Below, piece after piece: positions 10,565-19,645 of a stretch of 64,000 nucleotides of DNA (its first letter is position 1; every line of letters begins with the position of its first letter). The stretch spans positions 434,001 to 498,000 of the forward strand of contig NZ_AULR01000002.1 in the NCBI RefSeq assembly GCF_000422385.1. The letters are read 5' to 3'. The notes below the pieces were generated by a model. It was given only the letters and a program-made list of their open reading frames with translations. It was not told the origin of the DNA and searched no databases. Origin of the DNA: Microbacterium indicum DSM 19969. Lineage in GTDB: Bacteria; Actinomycetota; Actinomycetes; Actinomycetales; Microbacteriaceae. The position numbers and the translations under genes are program-made.

Positions 10565-11605
10565 TCAGGGCAGGTAGACCCGGCGCACGTGGCGCGCGAT
10601 GCGGAGCTGCGGCTCCTCGCCGACCGTCCCGATCGCCTCGCCGACGTCGGTCGGGGTGAGCTCGCCGCGCGTTCCGGGGCCGAACACGACGACCTCGTCG
10701 CCGGCCGCCGCGCCGTCCCACGCGGCGACGCGCGACTCGAAGGCGCCGACCGCGAGGAGCGGCCGACGCCCCGCGGGGCCCGCGACCTCGATGCGGCCGG
10801 CCGCGGTCGACGGGAATCCGTCGACGGATCCGAGATCCACGACCGCGGCGTCGCCCTCGACGCGCACGACGCGGGCGACGAGCGAGGCGACGGGCGCGAT
10901 CCCGGGGACGTCGGGCCCGCCCTCGGAGCGCACGCCGTAGGCGAACGCGCCGATCCGGACGAGGTCGTACCGGAACTCGGGGCGATGCCAGGCCGCGGCG
11001 CTCGCGGCGAGGTGGCGCACCGCGGGTTCGAGCCCCGCAGCCCGCGCGCCGTCGATCGCGGCGTCGAACGCCGCGCGCGCCCGGTCGTCCTCGGCGTCGC
11101 TCGCCTCGGCGATGTGCGTCCAGAGGCCCACGACCCGCACGCTGCCCGCGATCTCGAGCGCGCGCGCCCGCTCGCAGAAGGCCCGCCATTCCTCGGGCCG
11201 CACGCCGTTGCGGTGCAGCCCTGTGTCGGCCTTGAGGTGAACGGGGGCGACGATCCCCGTCGCCTCCGCGGCCCGGGCGACGCGCTCCAGATAGTCGGCG
11301 TCGCCGACCCCGAGCTCGAGGCCCGCGCTCAGGGCGCGCGCCGCCTCGTCCTCCCCCGCCGTCGCCCACGCGAGGACGCGCACGGTCGATCCGGCCGCGG
11401 CCTTCGCGCCGAGGGCGCTCGGGATGTCGATCCCGCCGAACCAGCGCGCCCCGGCCTCGGCGGCCGCGGCCGCGACCTCCGAGACGCCGAGCGCGTACGC
11501 GTCGTCCTTGATGACGATCATCGTCTCGGCGGGCGACATGTGCGCGCGCACCGCGCGGACGTTGCGGCGCAGCTGGGCGAGGTCGACGCGGAGCTCGGCG
11601 GTCAT
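10565..11605 (-). CDS. Alanine racemase family protein, barrel subunit lacking the catalytic tyrosine
   Basis: 346 residues, PLP-dependent racemase fold. The N-terminal barrel is complete and keeps the PLP-site residues of alanine racemase: Lys33 and Tyr37 in KDDAYALG (usual KADAYGHG), Lys125 and Arg132 in HLKADTGLHRNG, His164 in WTHIAE, Ser202, Arg217 in VRIGAFAYGV, and Tyr344 in the final RRVYLP. The C-terminal domain is shortened and lacks the second catalytic base: the usual GYADG is GSVDG (Ser260), and the Met-Asp of GRVCMD is absent. Its ATG overlaps the stop of the upstream paralogue by ATGA. It is probably active only with that partner; substrate uncertain (alanine or another amino acid). 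Confidence 0.8.
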   Translation of the reverse strand: MTAELRVDLAQLRRNVRAVRAHMSPAETMIVIKDDAYALGVSEVAAAAAEAGARWFGGIDIPSALGAKAAAGSTVRVLAWATAGEDEAARALSAGLELGVGDADYLERVARAAEATGIVAPVHLKADTGLHRNGVRPEEWRAFCERARALEIAGSVRVVGLWTHIAEASDAEDDRARAAFDAAIDGARAAGLEPAVRHLAASAAAWHRPEFRYDLVRIGAFAYGVRSEGGPDVPGIAPVASLVARVVRVEGDAAVVDLGSVDGFPSTAAGRIEVAGPAGRRPLLAVGAFESRVAAWDGAAAGDEVVVFGPGTRGELTPTDVGEAIGTVGEEPQLRIARHVRRVYLP

Positions 11606-12294
11606 GCGACGACCTCCCGGGCCGCGTGCGAGCACGCGTTCGCGACGAGTTCGAGCGGCGTGAGCCCCGTGATCCTCGCCCAGTCCGCGAGCAGCCCCGG
11701 GGCCTCGGCTCCGAAGAAGAGGGCCTCGTCGCCGCGCGCGACCTCGGCGTCGCCGGTCAGGACGACGCTCACGTCCATCGCGACGCGGCCGACGATCGGC
11801 ATCTCGCGGCCCGCGAGGAGCACCGCGGCCTCTCCCCCGAGCGCCCGCGCGACGCCCTGGGCATAGCCGCCGGCCACAAGCGCCGCGCGGGTGTCGCGAT
11901 CGGCCCGGAAGCGGTAGCCGTACGAGACGCCGTCGCCCGCGCGGAGCCGCTTGGCCTGCAGGACGGGCCCCGAGAAGGAGACCGCGAGGATCCCGCCCCC
12001 GTCGACGCCCAGGACGGCGCCCGGGTCGAGCGCGGGTTCCACAGAGGGCGCGAGGCCCAGCTCGGCGACGCGCTCCCGGGCGAGCGGATCGGCGCCGTCG
12101 TCGAGGAGCGCCGATCGCACGCCCGCCTCGACCGCCGCGCGGGCGACCGTCTCCAGCCCGGCGCCGCAGGCGTCGCGGCGCAGGTCGACCGGCGCGGAGG
12201 GATCCGCGGCGCGCGCCCGCGCGACGTTGCGGACGAGGGCGGATCGCGACACACGCACACGCGGTGCGCTCGTGCTCAGAGTCGGCGCGGTCAT
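11602..12294 (-). CDS. Alanine racemase C-terminal-domain protein with degenerate, shortened barrel
   Basis: 230 residues. Only the first strand-helix elements of the racemase barrel remain, and the PLP-lysine motif is RRDACGAG: Lys replaced by Arg39, the phosphate-binding Tyr by Cys43. From about residue 115 it is a full alanine-racemase C-terminal domain: GDGVSYGYRFRADRDTR, the catalytic tyrosine in GGYAQG (Tyr144) and GRVAMD (Met173, Asp174). The terminal PLP-phosphate Tyr is missing. Alone it cannot hold PLP, but it supplies exactly the residues the downstream paralogue lacks. TAGTCT lies 7 nt before the ATG, so the mRNA is probably leaderless. The two genes overlap by 4 nt. Confidence 0.8.
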   Translation of the reverse strand: MTAPTLSTSAPRVRVSRSALVRNVARARAADPSAPVDLRRDACGAGLETVARAAVEAGVRSALLDDGADPLARERVAELGLAPSVEPALDPGAVLGVDGGGILAVSFSGPVLQAKRLRAGDGVSYGYRFRADRDTRAALVAGGYAQGVARALGGEAAVLLAGREMPIVGRVAMDVSVVLTGDAEVARGDEALFFGAEAPGLLADWARITGLTPLELVANACSHAAREVVA

Positions 12295-12301
12295 CCGACC
12301 T

Positions 12302-12307
12302 AGACTA
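12302..12307 (-). promoter_or_regulatory. putative -10 element of the racemase pair
   Basis: TAGTCT on the minus strand with 7 nt to the ATG. It is embedded in the 11-bp palindrome CCTAG-A-CTAGG (12299-12309), which also offers TAGACT on the plus strand towards the ATP-grasp gene. Confidence 0.45.
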
Positions 12308-12377
12308 GGCCGGGTCGCCGAGAGGCCGCGCAACGCGCGCCGACCGCGACGCCACCGCCCGCCGACCCGGAGGATCC

Positions 12378-13400
12378 ATGCCGAACGGCCTCGCCCTCGG
12401 ACCCAAGCTGCGCTACCTCGCGGAGCGCGCCCGCCGCATCGACATCGCCTCGGTCATCGAGCGCGCGAAGGAGGTGCGTCAGGAGCACGGCCAGGCCGTC
12501 CCCAGGACCGTCGTCGACATGCTCTGGTCGGCCGCGAAGCACGACGTCGCGTTCCAGGACTACGTCGACTACGACTTCGCGATCCTCTCGAAGGCCGAGC
12601 GTGCCACCTTCATGACGCACCCCGTGTCGATGCAGCTCGCGCAGCGCTACTCGCAGCCGGCCGGCCGCGCGATCTTCGAGGACAAGGTCGCGTTCAACCG
12701 CCGCTTCGCCCCCATGATCGAGCGCGACTGGCTCGTCGTCACGGCCGACAACGTCGACGAGGTGCGCGCGTTCGCCGAGAAGCACGGCACCGTCATCGCG
12801 AAGGTGCCCGTGAGCCACATGGGCCTCGGCGTCCGCCGCTACCACGCGGCCGACGTCGACGACTGGGCCGCGTTCCACGCGAAGCTCGTGGCCGGCGACG
12901 AGATGCTCCTCGAGGAGGTCATCCGCCAGCACGACGACATCGCCGCGTACTGCCCCGGGACCGTCAACACCACGCGCATCGTCGCCTTCTTCGACGGATC
13001 CGAGACGCACATCGTCGCCGTCGCCCAGAAGTTCGGGCGCGGCGAGGTCAGCGACCAGATGTCGTACGGCGGCTTCTACACGATGCTCGACCCCGAGACG
13101 GGCCACGCGATGAGCGCCGGCTACGACTCGCACGGGCACGTCCACGAGAAGCACCCCGACTCGGGGCTCGTCATCGCAGACTTCCAGCTGCCGCGCTTCG
13201 ACGAGGCCGTCGACCTCATCCGCCGCGCGGCGCGCGAGGTGCCCGAGGTGCAGTACGCGGGATGGGACGTGGTCGTCACGAACGACGGCGTCGACCTCGT
13301 CGAGGGCAACTGGGGCGCGGGCGTCTACGAGAACAAGCCGAGCGTGTCCGGGATCCGCACGGGGCACAAGCCGCGCTACCGCCGCGCGATCGGGTTCTGA
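12378..13400 (+). CDS. Sugar-transfer-associated ATP-grasp family protein
   Basis: 340 residues. After a helical N-terminal region it has an ATP-grasp fold of the sugar-transfer-associated type: GTVIAKVPVSHMGLGVRR (Gly-rich loop with phosphate-binding Lys), EMLLEEVIRQHDDIAAY, and the metal-binding end VDLVEGNWGAG. ATP-grasp enzymes join a carboxylate to an amine or thiol via an acyl phosphate; the substrate here is unknown. It starts 83 bp from, and divergent to, the racemase pair, so joint control is likely, and a role in attaching an amino acid to a cell-envelope precursor is a reasonable guess. A GGAGGATCC site precedes the ATG. Confidence 0.75.
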   Translation: MPNGLALGPKLRYLAERARRIDIASVIERAKEVRQEHGQAVPRTVVDMLWSAAKHDVAFQDYVDYDFAILSKAERATFMTHPVSMQLAQRYSQPAGRAIFEDKVAFNRRFAPMIERDWLVVTADNVDEVRAFAEKHGTVIAKVPVSHMGLGVRRYHAADVDDWAAFHAKLVAGDEMLLEEVIRQHDDIAAYCPGTVNTTRIVAFFDGSETHIVAVAQKFGRGEVSDQMSYGGFYTMLDPETGHAMSAGYDSHGHVHEKHPDSGLVIADFQLPRFDEAVDLIRRAAREVPEVQYAGWDVVVTNDGVDLVEGNWGAGVYENKPSVSGIRTGHKPRYRRAIGF

Positions 13401-13415
13401 GGCCGCGCCGAGACC

Positions 13416-13470
13416 CGTCTGCGCAGAAGGGGGGAGAGGACCGCGGTCCTCTCCCCCTTCTGCGCAGACG
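13416..13470. terminator. 55-bp near-perfect palindrome, bidirectional terminator
   Basis: Two 27-28-nt arms pair completely except for one bulged G (six G against five C). The right arm touches the stop codon of the CofE-like gene. It lies between convergent genes. The stem is far longer than the other terminators in this window. Confidence 0.75.
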
Positions 13471-14159
13471 TCACGCCGTGCGGATGATCCCCATCGGCGT
13501 CGACTGATGGCCCTGCCCGAGCGGGTTATCGCTCAGGACCTTCACGAGCGTGCGCTCGGCCGTCTTGTCGAGGGTCGAGCCCAGGATGTTGCCGCCGATG
13601 TCGTTGATGTCGACGACCGCGACGTCGCAGCCCAGGCGGGCCTTGACCTCGGCCGCGACCTCGCGCGGGCGCTCCGGCCCGAGCACGACCGCGTTGTTGT
13701 ACGGCGGGATCGTGTTCTTCGTCGGCCCGTCGATCGCGCGCGCCTTGTCGCCCGCGATGCGGTAGAAGTCGCCCCGACGCCCGAAGAGCTTCGTGACGGC
13801 CGCGACGCCCGCGGCGAAGACGATCCGGATCGTGCCGACCTCGCGCAGCGCGAACTCCATGGTCTCGGGGATCCCGAGGCCGATCCCGAAGGACGTCTTC
13901 GTGACGTACTTCGAGAGGAACTTCGCGAGCGGGCGCGCCTCGATCTCGTCCATCATGTACGAGCGACCCTGCGTGATCGCGACGATCTTCTCGGTGATGA
14001 AGAGGAGGTCGCCCGGGCGCACGTGCTCCTTGGCGTACGTGTCGACGATCTCGTCGATGTCGTCGCCCGGCATGACGACGCGCGAGCGGATCGGGATCCG
14101 CTGGTACGTCGTGCCGTCAACGGTGACCTCGAGGGCCTTGCCCTCGTTCGCCTCGCCGC

Positions 14160-14163
<4 letters not shown>
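13471..14163 (-). CDS. Coenzyme F420-0:L-glutamate ligase (CofE-like) family protein
   Basis: 230 residues from a GTG start that overlaps the sigma factor stop by GTGA. The N-terminal part has [19 protein letters not shown], the conserved metal/GTP-binding region of the CofE ligase family, and the C-terminal part carries [16 protein letters not shown]. CofE adds glutamate to F420-0; true members are about 240-250 residues, close to this. However, this copy is not with cofD (which lies about 50 kb away at the right edge) and is fused transcriptionally to the housekeeping sigma gene, so it may be a paralogue with another substrate. Family call good, exact reaction uncertain. Confidence 0.7.
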
Positions 14164-15419
<1,256 letters not shown>

Positions 15420-15486
15420 GTTTCACCTTTCACCAGGGCCACCACGCGCCAGCGCCCCGGGTGTGTTCGAGCACGATTAAGACCCT

Positions 15487-15492
15487 TGTCAA
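15487..15492 (-). promoter_or_regulatory. possible -35 element upstream of sigA
   Basis: A perfect TTGACA on the minus strand about 70 nt before the sigA GTG. No good -10 hexamer lies 16-18 nt downstream (CGAACA at 17 nt), so the promoter is only tentative. Confidence 0.3.
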
Positions 15493-15628
15493 GACGGATC
15501 CGCGAGCGGACCGCCGGGCAACGGGTCGGTGTCCTATTGTCGCATACCTCGCCGTGCCCCGAAGACGCGGCGAGAGCGCGTCATGGAGGTGAACGTCCGG
15601 GCGGGCACCGGCATTCCCCCGCGCCGCG

Positions 15629-16561
15629 TCAGATCTGCGGGCCCTGCTCGTCATCTCGGCGGTCCGCGAGGAAGCGCTCGAGCTCGGCCGCGAGCTCGTC
15701 GGCGCTCGGCAGGTCGCCCTCGGCGATGCCGTCGAACCGCCCCGCGCCCGCGCCGAGGCCGCCGGCCGTCCAGGCGTCCATGCGGTGCTCGAGGTTCGCG
15801 ACCATGCGGCGCAGCTCGTCGTTCGTCTCGATCTGGTCCTCGATCCGCTCGAGGTACACGCGGTTCTCCTCGCGCAGCCCGTCGAGCCCGAACACGAGGC
15901 CCGTCGCCGTCATGATCCGGTCGAGCGCGGCGAGGGCCGCTCCCGGGAACTCGGTCTCGGCGAGGTAGTGCGGGACGAGGATCGAGAAGCCGGCGGTCGG
16001 GAAGCCGTCCTCGGACATGCGGAACTCGAGCACGTGGCCGAGCGAGCCGGGGAACTGCGTGCGCGGCTTCCAGATGGAGTGCGCCCGGATGAGCTCGTCG
16101 CGTGTGCCCGACACCGTGGATCCGAGGGGGCGCGTGTGCGGGACGGGCATCGCGATGGAGTGGATGCGCGTCACGGTCACGGCGTCGAACTCGTCGGCCA
16201 GCCCGATGGCGGCCTCGACGAACGCGTCCCAGGCGTAGTCGGGCTCGTAGCCCGCGAGGAGGAGGAACGGCTGGCCGAGCGCGTCGTGCGCGAGCGAGAG
16301 CTCGAGCCGCGCGGCGCGCACCTCGGACACGTGGTCCTCGTCGAAGGTCACGAGGGGGCGGCGCGCCCGGTAGTCGAGCAGCTCGTCGTTCCGGAAGACG
16401 GCGACGGGCTGCGGGTCGAGCTCCTCGCGCATGAAGTCGGTGACGGTCGCGAGCGCGGATCCCGCGTCGCCCGCGCCGTTGAGCAGCACGACGAGGGGAA
16501 GCCGCGGCGGAACGACGGGTGCGTTCGCGACGCGATCGAACAGGTCGGAGGGGCGGGGCAT
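15629..16561 (-). CDS. PAC2 family protein (proteasome assembly chaperone-like)
   Basis: 310 residues. The N-terminal PAC2 domain begins LPLVVLLNGAGDAGSAL and contains PFLLLAGYEPDYAWDAF and SIAMPVPHTRP, typical of actinobacterial PAC2 proteins, which resemble eukaryotic proteasome assembly chaperones but whose role is unproven. The last 60 residues are charged and helical. The ATG is preceded by GGAAGG, and also by TAAAGT 6 nt away, so it may be read with or without a leader. It diverges from pepA over 87 bp. Confidence 0.85.
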   Translation of the reverse strand: MPRPSDLFDRVANAPVVPPRLPLVVLLNGAGDAGSALATVTDFMREELDPQPVAVFRNDELLDYRARRPLVTFDEDHVSEVRAARLELSLAHDALGQPFLLLAGYEPDYAWDAFVEAAIGLADEFDAVTVTRIHSIAMPVPHTRPLGSTVSGTRDELIRAHSIWKPRTQFPGSLGHVLEFRMSEDGFPTAGFSILVPHYLAETEFPGAALAALDRIMTATGLVFGLDGLREENRVYLERIEDQIETNDELRRMVANLEHRMDAWTAGGLGAGAGRFDGIAEGDLPSADELAAELERFLADRRDDEQGPQI

Positions 16562-16567
16562 CCTTCC

Positions 16568-16573
16568 ACTTTA
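16568..16573 (-). promoter_or_regulatory. putative -10 element of the PAC2 gene
   Basis: TAAAGT on the minus strand, 6 nt before the ATG. The intervening GGAAGG could alternatively be a ribosome site. Confidence 0.35.
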
Positions 16574-16636
16574 TGAGCGCCCCGCGAGGGCCCGGGCCGG
16601 ATCCCGGAACTGCGAGGCCGCCACGGGCTCCGTCCT

Positions 16637-16642
16637 TAGGAT
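16637..16642 (+). promoter_or_regulatory. putative -10 element of leaderless pepA
   Basis: TAGGAT with 6 nt to the pepA ATG and no ribosome-binding site between them. Confidence 0.5.
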
Positions 16643-16648
16643 GGGCCT

Positions 16649-18130
16649 ATGCCTCTCTCCGAGATCTCGATCACGCACGCCTCCTTCCCCGACGAACGGG
16701 CCGACGCCGCCGTCCTCGCCCTCCCCGCGCTCGGCGATGCGACGGAGCTGCCCGCCGGCCTGAGGCCCGCGCTCGACGCCATCGGCTTCACGGGTTCGAA
16801 GGGCGCGTACGCCCGCGTCTACGCCCCCGAGGTGACGAGCCTGCCCCTCGCGGTCGTGGGCCTCGGCGCGAACCCGAGCCTCGACGCCGTCCGCGAGCAC
16901 GTCGGCGCGGCCGTGCGGCAGCTGACCGGCTTCGACACCGTCGCCGTCGCCGTCACCGAGGGCACCGGTGTCGACGGCGCGTGGCGCGCCGCCGCCGAGG
17001 GCGCGGCGCTCGGCTCCTACCGCTTCGCCGGTTACAAGACCGACGGCGAGGACGCCGTCGCGAAGAAGCGCCGCGCTTCGCTCTCGCTCGTGCACGCCCC
17101 GCAGACCGCGACCGACGCCGACCTCGCGGGCGCGACCGCCGCAGCCGAGGCCGTGGCCCTCGTGAAGGACCTCGTCTCGACGCCCGCCGACCGGCAGAGC
17201 CCCGACCAGCTCGCGCAGGCGGCCGTCGCCGCCGTCGCCGAACTCCCCGTCACGACGACGGTGTGGGACGAGAAGGCGCTCGCGGAGGGCGGCTTCGGCG
17301 GGATCCTCGGCGTCGGCCGCGGATCCGTCCGCCCGCCGCGCCTCGTGCGCCTCGACTACGCGCCCGCGGGTGCCGAGCGCCACATCGCGATCGTCGGCAA
17401 GGGCATCACCTTCGACTCGGGCGGGCTCTCGCTCAAGCCGGCCGCCTCGATGGTCGGCATGCAGGAGGACATGACGGGGGCTGCCGAGACGCTCGCCGTC
17501 GTGCGCGCCGCCGCCCGTCTCGAGCTGCCGGTCCGCGTCACGGGCTGGATGTGCATCGCCGACAACATGCCGTCGGGATCCGCGACCCGCCCCGGCGACG
17601 TCCTCACGATCGCCGACGGCACGACCGTCGAGGTCACGAACACCGACGCCGAGGGGCGCCTCGTGCTCGCCGACGGCCTCGTCGCCGCGAGCCGCGAGAA
17701 CCCCGACGTGATCGTCGACGTCGCGACCCTCACGGGGGCCGTGATCATCGCCCTCGGCACGCGCTACACCGGCGTCATGGGCCGCGGCGAGGCGGTCGAC
17801 GCGTTCCTCGCCTCCTCCGACCGCACGGGCGACCCCGCCTGGGCGCTGCCCCTCCCCGAGTACATGGAGGACCAGCTCGACTCGCGCGTCGCCGACATGC
17901 AGAACGCGAACGTCGGCAACCGCGCCGCCGGATCGATCTTCGCGGGCCTCTTCCTGCAGCGCTTCGTCGGGTCCGACGACGCGGGCGAGCCCATCCCGTG
18001 GGTCCACGTCGACATCGCCGGTTCGTCGATGAGCGCGACCGCCGCCTTCGGCTTCACGGACAAGGGGCCGACCGGCGCGTCGACCCGCGCCCTCATCGAC
18101 TTCGTCGCCGCCGGCGGCGAGGTCGCCTGA
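16649..18130 (+). CDS. pepA: Leucyl aminopeptidase (M17 family)
   Basis: 493 residues, the usual M17 length. A cytosolic two-metal aminopeptidase that removes N-terminal residues from peptides. The C-terminal catalytic domain shows the metal and catalytic residues in order: GKGITFDSGGLSLKP (Lys251, Asp256, Lys263), EDMTGAAE (Asp274) and the signature NTDAEGR (331-337, with Asp333 and Glu335). The N-terminal domain is the less conserved regulatory part. No ribosome site; TAGGAT 6 nt upstream suggests a leaderless mRNA. Twenty-two bp separate it from lpdA, so they may be co-transcribed. Confidence 0.93.
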   Translation: MPLSEISITHASFPDERADAAVLALPALGDATELPAGLRPALDAIGFTGSKGAYARVYAPEVTSLPLAVVGLGANPSLDAVREHVGAAVRQLTGFDTVAVAVTEGTGVDGAWRAAAEGAALGSYRFAGYKTDGEDAVAKKRRASLSLVHAPQTATDADLAGATAAAEAVALVKDLVSTPADRQSPDQLAQAAVAAVAELPVTTTVWDEKALAEGGFGGILGVGRGSVRPPRLVRLDYAPAGAERHIAIVGKGITFDSGGLSLKPAASMVGMQEDMTGAAETLAVVRAAARLELPVRVTGWMCIADNMPSGSATRPGDVLTIADGTTVEVTNTDAEGRLVLADGLVAASRENPDVIVDVATLTGAVIIALGTRYTGVMGRGEAVDAFLASSDRTGDPAWALPLPEYMEDQLDSRVADMQNANVGNRAAGSIFAGLFLQRFVGSDDAGEPIPWVHVDIAGSSMSATAAFGFTDKGPTGASTRALIDFVAAGGEVA

Positions 18131-18152
18131 TCGCCGGGACGGAGAGCGCATC

Positions 18153-19562
18153 GTGACGGATCACCGGTACGACCTCGTCGTCCTCGGCGGCGGCAGCGGC
18201 GGCTACGCCGCCGCGCTGCGCGCCGCCGAGCTGGGCCGGTCGGTCGCGCTCGTCGAGCGCGGCCTCCTCGGAGGCACCTGCCTCCACCGCGGCTGCGTTC
18301 CCACCAAGGCGCTCCTGCACACGGCCGAGGTCGCGGACGCCGTGCGGCACGCAGGAGCCGTCGGCGTCTCCGCGACGCTCGACGGCGTCGACGGTCAGAC
18401 GGCCCTCGACTGGCGCCGCGCGCTCGTCGCCGGCAAGCACCGCGGGCTGACCTCCCTCGTCGCCGCGCGCGGCATCACGGTCGTGGAGGGCGAGGGATCC
18501 CTCGTCCTCACGGCCGACCGCCCCGCCGTCCGGGTCGGCGACGACCTCCTCGTCGGGTCCGACGTCGTGATCGCGACGGGCGCGGCGAGCCGCGCGCTGC
18601 CCGGTGCCCCGTTCGGCGCGCGCGTGATCGACTCCGAGCGCGCCCTCGAGCTCGCCGACGTCCCGTCGCGCGCCGTCGTCATCGGCGGCGGCGTCATCGG
18701 CGTCGAGTTCGCGAGCGCGTGGCGCTCGCTGGGCGCCGAGGTCACGATCGTCGAGGCGGCGCCGTCGCTCCTGCCGAACGACGACGCCGACGCCGTCAAG
18801 GTCCTCGACCGCTCGTTCCGCCGGCGCGGGATCGCGCTCGAGATGGGCGCCTCCGTCACGGGAGTCTCCGAGGAGCCCGGATCTGCGAGCGTCGCGATCC
18901 GGCGGGCCGACGGGTCCGAGGCCGCGCTCGAGGCCGATGTCGTGCTCGTCGCGATCGGCCGCGCCCCCGCGACCGACGGGCTCGGGCTCGACGAGGCGGG
19001 GGTCGCGCGCACGCGCGGCTTCGTCGACGTCGACGCCGACCTGCGCACGACGGCCGCGCACGTCTGGGCCGTGGGCGACATCGTCCCGGGCCCGCAGCTC
19101 GCGCATCGCGGGTTCCGGCACGGGATCTTCGTCGCCGAGACGATCGCCGGGCTCTCCCCCGCCCCGCTCGACGACACCGCGATCCCGCGGGTCACCTACT
19201 CGACGCCCGAGATCGCGGCGGTCGGCCTCACCGAGTCGCAGGCGATCGAGGCGCACGGCGCCGACGCCGTCGAGACCGCGACGTTCGCCCTCGCGGGCAA
19301 CGCGAAGGCCGAGATCGTCTCGGCGGGCTCGGATGTCCGCGGCGGCATCGCCAAGGTCGTCCGCCGCAAGGACGGGCCCGTGATCGGCGTGCACCTGGCC
19401 GGACTCGGCGTGGGCGAGCTCGTGACCGAGGGCCAGCTCGCCGTCGCGTGGGAGGCGCACCCGGAGGATCTCGCCCCGCTGATCCACGCCCACCCGTCCC
19501 AGAGCGAGGCGCTCGGCGAGACGTTCCTCGCTCTCGCGGGATCCCCGCTCCATTCCCTCTGA
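18153..19562 (+). CDS. lpdA: Dihydrolipoyl dehydrogenase (E3)
   Basis: 469 residues. FAD enzyme that reoxidises the dihydrolipoyl groups of 2-oxoacid dehydrogenase complexes with NAD+. Domains in order: FAD-binding LGGGSGGYAAALRAA, redox disulfide Cys43-Cys48 in GGTCLHRGCVPTK, NAD-binding VIGGGVIGVEFASAW, a second FAD contact AVGDIVPGPQLAH, and the dimerisation domain ending in HAHPSQSEALGE with the catalytic His-Glu pair. GTG start after GGACGGAGAG. It lies directly upstream of the E2 gene whose lipoyl arms it serves. Confidence 0.94.
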   Translation: MTDHRYDLVVLGGGSGGYAAALRAAELGRSVALVERGLLGGTCLHRGCVPTKALLHTAEVADAVRHAGAVGVSATLDGVDGQTALDWRRALVAGKHRGLTSLVAARGITVVEGEGSLVLTADRPAVRVGDDLLVGSDVVIATGAASRALPGAPFGARVIDSERALELADVPSRAVVIGGGVIGVEFASAWRSLGAEVTIVEAAPSLLPNDDADAVKVLDRSFRRRGIALEMGASVTGVSEEPGSASVAIRRADGSEAALEADVVLVAIGRAPATDGLGLDEAGVARTRGFVDVDADLRTTAAHVWAVGDIVPGPQLAHRGFRHGIFVAETIAGLSPAPLDDTAIPRVTYSTPEIAAVGLTESQAIEAHGADAVETATFALAGNAKAEIVSAGSDVRGGIAKVVRRKDGPVIGVHLAGLGVGELVTEGQLAVAWEAHPEDLAPLIHAHPSQSEALGETFLALAGSPLHSL

Positions 19563-19645
19563 GAACCGCCGCGGACGGCCACTTCCGGCGCCCGCGGATC
19601 CCCTAAGCTGAGAAGTACCGCGCAAAGTCTGAAGGAGACTCGAAT

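Noticed and set aside
10565..12294. The alanine-racemase pair as one gene broken by a frameshift
   Set aside because: The order is short barrel plus full C-terminal domain, then full barrel plus short C-terminal domain. Joining frames would give two partial copies in tandem, not one normal enzyme, and the losses are at specific residues in both.
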